In this document: positions 16,055 through 23,128 of the stretch, piece after piece
Layout of the letters: every line of letters begins with the position of its first letter
Numbering within the stretch: position 1 is the first letter of the stretch
Source of the DNA: a bacterium
Lineage (GTDB): Bacteria > JAUVQV01 > DATDCY01
Direction: 5' to 3'
Length of the DNA: 58,146 nt
NCBI GenBank assembly: GCA_036524115.1
Contig: DATDCY010000279.1
Span: 1-58,146 of the forward strand
Notes under the pieces: model-generated
Told to the model about the DNA's origin: nothing
The model's input: only the letters and a program-made list of their open reading frames with translations
Database searches by the model: none
Position numbers and translations under genes: made by a program

Positions 16055-17479
16055 TCACCTCCGGTAGGGACTCAATTCCCCGTCGGCATAGGCCGACCGC
16101 GGGAAGGGGATGTAGTCGGGGTGATAGAACTGGATGACGACCTCGTCCGCGAAGAACCGCCCCTTCTCGGTGAGCGTCACCAGCCCCTCCCGCTCCTCGA
16201 GCAGGCCGTACCGCGCCAGCCTCTCGATCCTGTCGCCGAACTCTCTCTCCAGCGGCGTGCCCGTCACGGCTTCGTAGCGCCTGCGGTCGACGCCGGCGTG
16301 CTTCAACGAGACGCAGACCGCCCACCGGCGCACGTCGTCCGCGGTCTTGATCTTGCCGCGGGCCACGGGCAGCCTCCCCCGGTCGACGGCGGCGTGATAA
16401 TCGTCGAGGCCCCTGCCGGTGTTGATGAAGAAGCGGTCCTGGAGGTTGTTCCAGGCCGAGATGCCGAATCCCAGGACGTTGGCAAGGCGGTCCGTGTGGT
16501 CCTGCAGGTACTCCGAGTTGTGCTCCGGCCCGCGGGCGAACACCCGCCTCGAGGTCTCCCGATAGCCGTTCCGCTCCGAGATCAGCAGTCCCAGCTCCTT
16601 CATGAGGTAGATCTCCTCCAGCGGGGGGAAGATCTCGGGGGAGGTGTCGTACATCTTCGTGATCGAGCCCGGCCGTGCTCCGTGGGGGACGATGCGCAGG
16701 CGGTACAGCTGATAGGCGTCGACGCCGAGGGCGGCGGCGGTCATCAGCGTCTCCACCCAGTTCTTCAGGGTCGACCCCGGGTAGCCGTAGATCAGATCGA
16801 TGCTGACGCTTTCGAAGCCGGCGTCGCGGATCGCCTGGAGCGCGTCCCGTGCATCCCGGGCGGTGTGCAGCCTCCCCGTGCCCTTCAGGATGCCGTCGTC
16901 GAAGGACTGGACGCCGAGGCTGATCCGGTTCACGCCGCCAGCCTTCATCGCCCGCAGCTTGGCCCTTCCCTCCGGGCCGAGGATGGTCGTCGGCTCCGTC
17001 TCGCAGGTGATCTGACGGCAGTTCCCGAGGTCGAAGTCCTCGGCGATCCCCCGCAGGAACCTCTCCGTCTGGGCCGGGGAGAGCATCGAGGGCGTGCCGC
17101 CCCCGACGAGGATGGACGTCGGGGAGATGACCGCCCCCCCGAGGAGGCCCTGGTAGATTCGCACCTCCCGCCGCAGGGCGTCGAGGTAGCGGTCGACCTC
17201 CTCGCTCGAATTGCCGACGCAGACCACCCAGTGGCAGTAGGCGCACCTTCTCGGGCAGAAGGGGAGATGGAAGTACAGCGAATTCCGGCCTCCCGCAGCG
17301 AACGAGAAGCCGCGGAAGATGTCCTCCTGGGTCGCCTCGGGATACTTGGTGATCGGCGGGTAATAGATGGCGGGGAAGTAGCCGCCGTCCAGCGGCAGGA
17401 ACCCGGCCTTGCGCAGCTCCTCCGTGGCAAAGGATCGAATCCTCGCGCTCGCCAGTGCCAACATCTCAGCGTGCTGCAT
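16055..17479 (-). CDS. HemN-like radical SAM enzyme
   Basis: A 474-residue radical SAM protein. The cluster motif FHLPFCPRRCAYCHW supplies C75, C79 and C82 in the CX3CX2C arrangement, followed by VGGGTPSML, ETEPTTI, ISLGVQSFDD and DLIYGYPG, all typical of the HemN/HemW group. The group includes coproporphyrinogen dehydrogenase, haem chaperones, haem-degrading HutW-type enzymes and class C radical methyltransferases/cyclopropanases. The N-terminal 65 residues (KAGFLPLDGGYFPAIYYPP) differ from HemN, and no haem genes are adjacent, so a role in the surrounding unknown pathway is more likely. The start at 17479 overlaps the upstream methyltransferase gene by 14 bases; an ATG at 17464 is an alternative. 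Confidence 0.75.
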   Translation of the reverse strand: MQHAEMLALASARIRSFATEELRKAGFLPLDGGYFPAIYYPPITKYPEATQEDIFRGFSFAAGGRNSLYFHLPFCPRRCAYCHWVVCVGNSSEEVDRYLDALRREVRIYQGLLGGAVISPTSILVGGGTPSMLSPAQTERFLRGIAEDFDLGNCRQITCETEPTTILGPEGRAKLRAMKAGGVNRISLGVQSFDDGILKGTGRLHTARDARDALQAIRDAGFESVSIDLIYGYPGSTLKNWVETLMTAAALGVDAYQLYRLRIVPHGARPGSITKMYDTSPEIFPPLEEIYLMKELGLLISERNGYRETSRRVFARGPEHNSEYLQDHTDRLANVLGFGISAWNNLQDRFFINTGRGLDDYHAAVDRGRLPVARGKIKTADDVRRWAVCVSLKHAGVDRRRYEAVTGTPLEREFGDRIERLARYGLLEEREGLVTLTEKGRFFADEVVIQFYHPDYIPFPRSAYADGELSPYRR

Positions 17480-18575
17480 CGCTCTTGTCCGGCCTGGGGG
17501 CCGCCCGGGTGAAGACAAGGACATCCTCCAGGGGGACGAGATCGGCGTACTCCCGCTGCAGGGCATACCCCGCGCGTGCAAACGCCTCCCTGCCCGCCTG
17601 CGACAGCCCCGACGTGAACAAGGCGTCGCTTCTCAGGAACTTCCGGAATCGCTGGACGATCAGGAGCTTGTTGATCATCCTGGCCTTTTCACCGGAAACC
17701 CAGGTTGCGTTCGGTGTCCCCCGCACCACGCTCTGCCGGTTGTTGGAGAGGGCGAGCCATTGAACGAACTCCCGCTCTCCGGGGCTGAATGCCAGATCCT
17801 TCCTGAGGGCCTCGCCGTCGAGGAAGGCCATGCCGAAGTTGGCGTCCGCCAGCGTGGCGTTGAAATCCCCGGCAACCGCAGCGGCCAGACCCGCAGCAGC
17901 GCCCGATCCCGCCGACGCCCTCATCACCTCCGGGGTGGATTCCCGAAAGACCCGGGAGAACGGGGAGTCGAGGCGTTCCCGCAGGATCTCCCTGGCAAGC
18001 GCTTCGTGGTCGTCGGTGAAATCGGCCGCGGAGAAGTCGGGGACGCTCTTCTGGAGGATGAGGACGAGCCGCCCGCCCGGCGCCAACGACCCCAGGAGGT
18101 ATCTCAGGAACTCGGCTTCCTTCCCGTAGTCCATGAGGACGTGGAACATGGCGATCAGCTCGTAGGTGTCCGATCGATAGAAGGGGTCGAGGCCGTCGCG
18201 TTTCACCAACGCGGGGACGATGTTCGGAAGCCCCCGTGCCGCTGCCTGCTCCTGCACGTACCGCACGCAGCCCTCGTTGACATCGGTGGCGTACACTCTT
18301 CCCTGCCCGTGGAGCCGATCGGCGAAGGCGTATGCGAACTGGCCGGTGCCGGTGCCGAGATCCAGGATGGTCATCCCCGGCCTGATCGCCAGCACGTCCC
18401 AGAGCGCCGCCGTGTTCAGCATCTCGAAGCGCCGGCTGTCGCGCTCGATCCTCCCGGGGACGAGGACGCCGCTCTGGGTGCCCGAATGCGCAGCCGCCGC
18501 GGGGTTCCCGGCCGCGACGAGCAGCGCCGGCACCAGGCACAGGAGCCGGAAGGCGGCCGTTCCGTGGTTCTTCAT
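17466..18575 (-). CDS. Class I SAM methyltransferase with signal peptide (paralogue)
   Basis: A 369-residue protein with a signal-like N-terminus (cleavage near NPAAAAH) and a Rossmann core: ILDLGTGTGQFAYAFADRL, YATDVNEGCVRYV, LAPGGRLVLILQ. Its architecture, including the helical C-terminal half and the FSPGEREFVQWLAL segment, parallels the methyltransferase at 14929-16053 (FSPAERDLANWLLM), so the two are diverged duplicates. Its ATG overlaps the stop of the ThiC-like gene as ATGA, a sign of translational coupling. The substrate is unknown; small molecules made by the neighbouring enzymes, or exported haem proteins, are possibilities. Confidence 0.75.
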   Translation of the reverse strand: MKNHGTAAFRLLCLVPALLVAAGNPAAAAHSGTQSGVLVPGRIERDSRRFEMLNTAALWDVLAIRPGMTILDLGTGTGQFAYAFADRLHGQGRVYATDVNEGCVRYVQEQAAARGLPNIVPALVKRDGLDPFYRSDTYELIAMFHVLMDYGKEAEFLRYLLGSLAPGGRLVLILQKSVPDFSAADFTDDHEALAREILRERLDSPFSRVFRESTPEVMRASAGSGAAAGLAAAVAGDFNATLADANFGMAFLDGEALRKDLAFSPGEREFVQWLALSNNRQSVVRGTPNATWVSGEKARMINKLLIVQRFRKFLRSDALFTSGLSQAGREAFARAGYALQREYADLVPLEDVLVFTRAAPRPDKSDAAR

Positions 18576-19828
18576 CGCTCGTCCGTCCTCTTGCCGGCGA
18601 CGCGGCTCATGACGCGGTAGGCGCAGACATCGCCGCAGACGCTGCACCCCGCTCCTTTCTCGCCGGCCTGCCTGAGCACGGTCCTCACCCGCTCGTCCCG
18701 GGCGAACGGCAGCTGGTCCTTCCAGGAGCCGGCCTCACGCGCGACGGAAAGAGCGTGATCCATCTCCCGGTCCTTTCCCCGCGCCAGATCGGCGCCGTGG
18801 CAGGCCAGCGCCGCGACGATGCAGCCCTCCCTGGTCTGCTCCTCGTCCGGCATGCCGAGGTGCTCCGCCGGCGTCACGGCGAAGATTTCGTCGGCCCCGG
18901 CGAGGAGGGCGATGATCTGCCCCATGGCGGCGCTGGCGTGATCGAACCCCAGCGAGATGTCGGTGACCTGGGGGCCGAAGCAGGTGATGGGGACGCGCAG
19001 CAGCTCCTTCTGATAGCGGATGAAGGGGCCGATCCTGTCGGCAGGCAGGTGCCCCCCGGAGCCGGCCATGATCTGCACGCCGGCCGCCCTGGCGCGGCCG
19101 ACATACTCGGCCATCGTCTTCAGCTCCTCGTACTGCGGGCCGTCGAGCGCGTCGTGAATGCAGCCCGAGCGGAAGGAGCCGACGACGGACAGGGTCGTGC
19201 CGTGCTCCTTTGCCAGCGCGAGGATCTCGTCGAAATGGCGGCAGTAGGGGTTCTCCCGGTCGTTGTGCGCGATCCAGGCGCTCATGATCGAGCCGGACTT
19301 GCTGCAGCAGGGCATCACGCGCCCGCTGTCGTTCAGCCCCGCCACGATCGACCGGGAAATGCCCAGCGGCAGCAGCAGCACCTCGATGCCCTGCTCGATG
19401 TCCCTCCTGGCCGCCTCGATGAATTCGCCTTCGGCGAGATCGACGAAGGGCCTCTGGCGGAGGCAGGCGTCGGCCATGACACCGATGGGATGGCACAACG
19501 CAAGGGGGGCGGCCACGGCGTCCCGGAGGCGCCGGTGCATCTCCCGCACGTCGCCGCCGGCGCTGCCGTCGTGGACGACGGCCGCCCCCTGCTCGACGGC
19601 GATCTTCGCCTTCCTGACGACCGTCTCCATGTCCGGCTCCGCCGTGGACGTGCCGACGATGCAGGCGAATTTCGCCCTGAGGCCCTTCCCGATGCCGACC
19701 GGCCGCACCCCCGCCCGCCCGGACGTGATGATCACCGCCTCGCCGGCGGCGTGGGCGGCGGCGAGCGCCTCGACGGGCACCTGCTCCCGGTGGGCCACCT
19801 CGGCTACTTCCTTCGGCGAAACAGGCAT
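18572..19828 (-). CDS. Strongly divergent ThiC (phosphomethylpyrimidine synthase) homologue
   Basis: A 418-residue protein that aligns with ThiC along its length: VGTSTAEPDMETVVRKAKIA, ENPYCRHFDEIL, GPQVTDISLGFDHASAAMG, VTPAEHLGMP and a C-terminal cluster motif CSVCGDVC (C395, C398, C402). ThiC uses a [4Fe-4S] cluster and SAM to rearrange aminoimidazole ribotide. Here the usual active-site strands are altered: EGPGHVP reads GSGGHLP, the GDGLRPG loop reads GSFRSG, MDLSTGGD reads HDGSAGGD, and TVHAGV reads LPLGIS. The cluster spacing is CX2CX3C, not the CX2CX4C described for model ThiC. Canonical thiamine synthesis is therefore doubtful. It is embedded in an uncharacterised operon four bases after the PLP-enzyme gene. 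Confidence 0.7.
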   Translation of the reverse strand: MPVSPKEVAEVAHREQVPVEALAAAHAAGEAVIITSGRAGVRPVGIGKGLRAKFACIVGTSTAEPDMETVVRKAKIAVEQGAAVVHDGSAGGDVREMHRRLRDAVAAPLALCHPIGVMADACLRQRPFVDLAEGEFIEAARRDIEQGIEVLLLPLGISRSIVAGLNDSGRVMPCCSKSGSIMSAWIAHNDRENPYCRHFDEILALAKEHGTTLSVVGSFRSGCIHDALDGPQYEELKTMAEYVGRARAAGVQIMAGSGGHLPADRIGPFIRYQKELLRVPITCFGPQVTDISLGFDHASAAMGQIIALLAGADEIFAVTPAEHLGMPDEEQTREGCIVAALACHGADLARGKDREMDHALSVAREAGSWKDQLPFARDERVRTVLRQAGEKGAGCSVCGDVCAYRVMSRVAGKRTDER

Positions 19829-19832
19829 ATCC

Positions 19833-21038
19833 CTAGGGCGATGTGGTGAACGAGCGGCCCTCGACCCCTTTCCAGTAACGCTCGACCGCGGCCGCCAGGT
19901 CCTCCTCCCGCCCGATCAGACACTCGGGGACCGCCTCGCGCCCGGAGAACCCCCCGGCGCCCCCGGTGAAGAAGGACAGGACCGTTTCCCCTTCCCGGAT
20001 CGTACCCTCGTCGATCGCCTGGAGCGTGCCGGCAAGGGCCATGATCCCCGCCTTCTCCATGATCTCCTCCCGGCCGTTCACCTCCCTCGTCTTCACGGGG
20101 ATGTCGTTGTTCGCGAGCTCTCGCAGCAGCAGCGGCAGGCGCCTTTCGTACTCCTCCCGCCGCAGGGCGCGCAATTCGCCGCCGTAGCGCTCCAGGTGCC
20201 GGCAAAGCAGGGGATAGCTCCCCTCGGGGTTGGTGTTGTACAGCGCCTGATCCAGCAGGTCGTCCGAGACGCACTCGGCGTCCTCGGCCTCGATCCGCCG
20301 GTGCCCCTTCCGCCAGGCCCGCGCCATCGGCGAGCGCGCTTCCTGCTGAATCCCGAGGAACTTCGGCACGCCCTCGACGCCCATGGCGCCTTCGCGCACC
20401 AGCGCTCCGACCCGGTCGTAGAAGCCGATGGGGCCGAACCCCGCGCAGATCGTCTGGCTCACCCAGTCGAAGCGCAGCCGCCGCTCCACCATGGTCTCGA
20501 AGACGAACAGCGCCCGCAGGCCCGTGGCGGCGAAGCGCCACTCCAGCGCCGGAACGTGCGGGATCCCGCTCATCTCCGCGAAGAGCAGGGCGGCCCTCTT
20601 GACGTCCCTCTCCGGCCTGTCGACCGAGATGACGTGCGCGCCGGGGAACGCGAAGGAGGCGTCGTCGAGCTTCCAGGAAGTGGCGTCCGGGTGGAAGAAG
20701 AAGGTCTCGACGCCCGCGCTGCGGCCGTACAGCGAAAGGGCCGCGCCGAGATTGGCCCCCGAGGAGAAGGCCGCCGCCCGGTAACCCCTCTTGCGGCACA
20801 GGGCCATGACGAAACAGGCTTCCAGCGACTTGAAGGTGCCGGACGCCATCAGCGTCGATTCGTCGTCGAGATAGACCCGGACGCCCTTGTATTCGAGGAA
20901 CTCCAGGATCCGGGCCCCTTCCCGGAGGCTGACCCGACGATAATCGTCCTCGCTCAATTCATCGAACCCGATTGCCCGATGGTAGCGAAGGATCAGGCTC
21001 TCTCCCGGGGCGAACGCCGGGTCGACGTGCCTATCCAC
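19833..21038 (-). CDS. PLP-dependent fold-type II enzyme (threonine/cysteate synthase-like)
   Basis: A 401-residue enzyme related to threonine synthase and cysteate synthase. TLMASGTFKSLEA contains the probable Schiff-base lysine K70, AAFSSGANLGAALSLYG is the phosphate/asparagine loop, and FTGGAGG is the glycine-rich phosphate cup near the C-terminus. These enzymes replace or eliminate a beta or gamma substituent of an amino acid. The substrate is unknown. The GTG at 21038 overlaps the end of the upstream aldolase gene by eight bases, and the stop is four bases from the ThiC-like ATG, so it is firmly within the operon. Confidence 0.75.
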   Translation of the reverse strand: MDRHVDPAFAPGESLILRYHRAIGFDELSEDDYRRVSLREGARILEFLEYKGVRVYLDDESTLMASGTFKSLEACFVMALCRKRGYRAAAFSSGANLGAALSLYGRSAGVETFFFHPDATSWKLDDASFAFPGAHVISVDRPERDVKRAALLFAEMSGIPHVPALEWRFAATGLRALFVFETMVERRLRFDWVSQTICAGFGPIGFYDRVGALVREGAMGVEGVPKFLGIQQEARSPMARAWRKGHRRIEAEDAECVSDDLLDQALYNTNPEGSYPLLCRHLERYGGELRALRREEYERRLPLLLRELANNDIPVKTREVNGREEIMEKAGIMALAGTLQAIDEGTIREGETVLSFFTGGAGGFSGREAVPECLIGREEDLAAAVERYWKGVEGRSFTTSP

Positions 21039-22200
21039 GGCTCGGACTCTTCGGCCGGGAGCGCACGGTCTTCCGAATGAGCGCGAGGATCTCGGCTTCG
21101 GAGACGCCGCGCTCCCGGCTTGCGGCACGCAGGGCGCGGAGGATCGCGGCGCTCTCGCGCCTCCCCGGGGCGAGCCCGAGCTTCCGGCAGAACGGCTCGA
21201 GCGCGTCGGTGTAATCCACCGGGAGCGTGAAGGCGAACTTCCTGGCCGCGCCGATCGCCTCCGGCTCGAAGGGCTCGAAACCGCGGCGGTTGCCGGACGC
21301 CGCGTTGCGGATGTGCTGGACCGGCGAGTGGAGAAACGTGAATTCCCCGACGACGGCCTTCACGCGGCACTTGTCGATCCCGGAGAGTTTCTCGACGAGC
21401 CCCGAGAGGGCGCTCACCTTCTCCAGCCGGAGCCCGGTCCGCACGCCGTGGAGCACCTCCAGCGCGAGCACCACCTCTTCCAGAGCGGCGTTGCCCCCGC
21501 GGTCCCCCAGGCCGTTCGTCACGACGTCCGCGCCGGCGGCGCCGGCGGCGAGGCCGGCGAGCGTGTTCGCCGTCGCGAGGCCGAAATCGTTGTGACAATG
21601 CACGACGATCGGCAGGGAGCATTTCTTCTTCGCGCCGGAGACCATGGCCGTCATCAGCTCCGGTGTGGCGACGCCGGTCGTGTCGTAGAGGATGACCCGA
21701 TCCGCGCCGGCTCCCTGGCCCTCGCGCATCAGCCGGACGAGAAATGCGAGATCCGTCCTCGTGGCGTCGACAAAGCCCAGCCCCACCCGCACCCGGCGTC
21801 TCTTCGCGTGGGCCAATCCGTCCCGGAGCAGCCCGGGCAGGCCGCCCTTGCTGATCTTGTAGTAGTCCTTGAGATTCAGGAGGGTGTCGGACGTGGGAAC
21901 CAGCAGCTCGACCCGATCGAGGCTCGATGCCGCGGCGACGTCGATATCCTCCCTGCACCTCGCGCGGTGGGCGAGGACGAGCGCCGATGTCCGGATTCGC
22001 AGGCCGCGGGACTTGATCGCCGCCGCCAGGGGCAGGCAGCCCCGGATGCCGTAGGGCATGCCGATCTCGATCTCCGGGACCCGCATCTCCTCGAGCATCA
22101 GAACGATCTTCAGCTTCTGCGCGAGGGACAGCTCGACGCCGGGCAGCTCCAGCCCCTCGCGCAGGGTGGAATCTCTGATGAGCACGGGCTTCACGATCAC
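21031..22200 (-). CDS. Isopropylmalate/homocitrate synthase-like enzyme
   Basis: A 389-residue member of the HMGL/DRE-TIM metallolyase family. The metal and catalytic signatures are RDSTLREGLELPG at the start, HCHNDFGLATANTLAG (HxH metal ligands) and GLGDRGGNAALEEV. Family members condense acetyl-CoA with a 2-oxo acid (leucine, lysine, FeMo-cofactor and related pathways) or cleave such products. It lacks the long LeuA regulatory domain, as homocitrate synthases do. No isomerase or dehydrogenase partner of a normal chain-elongation pathway is adjacent. It starts with GTG after AGGAG, 16 bases past the transporter stop. Confidence 0.8.
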   Translation of the reverse strand: MIVKPVLIRDSTLREGLELPGVELSLAQKLKIVLMLEEMRVPEIEIGMPYGIRGCLPLAAAIKSRGLRIRTSALVLAHRARCREDIDVAAASSLDRVELLVPTSDTLLNLKDYYKISKGGLPGLLRDGLAHAKRRRVRVGLGFVDATRTDLAFLVRLMREGQGAGADRVILYDTTGVATPELMTAMVSGAKKKCSLPIVVHCHNDFGLATANTLAGLAAGAAGADVVTNGLGDRGGNAALEEVVLALEVLHGVRTGLRLEKVSALSGLVEKLSGIDKCRVKAVVGEFTFLHSPVQHIRNAASGNRRGFEPFEPEAIGAARKFAFTLPVDYTDALEPFCRKLGLAPGRRESAAILRALRAASRERGVSEAEILALIRKTVRSRPKSPSRG

Positions 22201-22216
22201 TCGGTCTCCTGTTGAC

Positions 22217-23101
22217 TTACCTGCTGACGAGCAGGAGGGCGACGCCGCCGACCGCCACGGCCGTCGCCAGGCCGGCCTTCAGGGAAATTCGTTCCCCGAG
22301 CAGGATAGCTGCGATGGGCAGGATGAACAAGGGCGCCGTGGAGCCGAGCGCGCCGGCGAGAGAAGCGTCGAGATGCTTCAGCGACAGCAGGGAGAGCCAG
22401 AAGCCGCCAAAGACCACGATGAAGACGATGAGGGAGACCTTTCGCAGGAGCCTCGGGTCTCCGAAGGGAGCCACCCAGCCCCGCAGCTGGCGACTGAGGA
22501 ATCCCCAGCAGAGCAGTCCGCCGACGCCCCAGAGCATCCGGATCAGGGTGGCCTGCACCGAGGGGACGGCGCGGACGCCGATCTTGGCGCAGATGATCCC
22601 GGCGGTCATGAAGAGGACGGAGAGGAGCCGGAGCACGACCCCCCGCGACGTGCCGCCTGCCAGCCCCACGCGCGCCTGGCGCGCCTGCACGACCCAGGCG
22701 ACGCCGCCCACGGTGAGGCAGATGCCGGCCCACGCGGCGATGGATGGTCGCTCGCCCAGGAAGATGACGGCGGAAGCGGCCACGCAGACAGGGACGAGGG
22801 TTCCCATGAGCGAGGAGAGACTCGGGCCCAGGTGCATCAGGGAGAGGAAGAAAAACGTATCCCCGAGGGTGATCCCGAGCAGACCGCTGATCCCGAGGTA
22901 GAGAAAGTCGTGCAGGCTCATCGGCTCCAGGCGGATCACGAGAAAGGCCGCGGCGAGAAAGAGGCTGCCGATGACGCCCTTGCCCAGGTTCATGCTGAAC
23001 GGGGAGATCTCCTCCCCGATCTTGCGCCACAACACGGTGCCGAGGGCCCAGGAGGCGGAGGATGCCAACGCCACGAGACCGAAGAAGAGCTGGCTGTCCA
23101 C
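22217..23101 (-). CDS. DMT/EamA family transporter
   Basis: A 294-residue integral membrane protein with about ten hydrophobic segments arranged as two EamA repeats (roughly 5-140 and 155-290). Characteristic segments are ALGTVLWRKIGEEISPF near the start, LGISGLLGITLGDTFFFLSL and LLGERPS in the first half, and GSTAPLFILPIAAILLGERIS in the second. DMT transporters often export amino acids or other small metabolites. Its position at the head of the biosynthetic genes suggests it exports their product. It starts 27 bases after the Big-domain gene. Confidence 0.85.
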   Translation of the reverse strand: MDSQLFFGLVALASSASWALGTVLWRKIGEEISPFSMNLGKGVIGSLFLAAAFLVIRLEPMSLHDFLYLGISGLLGITLGDTFFFLSLMHLGPSLSSLMGTLVPVCVAASAVIFLGERPSIAAWAGICLTVGGVAWVVQARQARVGLAGGTSRGVVLRLLSVLFMTAGIICAKIGVRAVPSVQATLIRMLWGVGGLLCWGFLSRQLRGWVAPFGDPRLLRKVSLIVFIVVFGGFWLSLLSLKHLDASLAGALGSTAPLFILPIAAILLGERISLKAGLATAVAVGGVALLLVSR

Positions 23102-23128
23102 AACCTCCCCGAACTGCCGCGCCTCTGG

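Noticed and set aside
16055-17479. Coproporphyrinogen III dehydrogenase (HemN) as a specific name
   Set aside because: The HemN-type cluster motif alone does not define activity; the N-terminal region differs and the neighbours are not haem genes.
14929-23101. An anaerobic benzimidazole (bza) operon
   Set aside because: Apart from the ThiC relationship, the expected CobT and B12-binding radical SAM genes are missing, and the ThiC-like active-site strands are altered.
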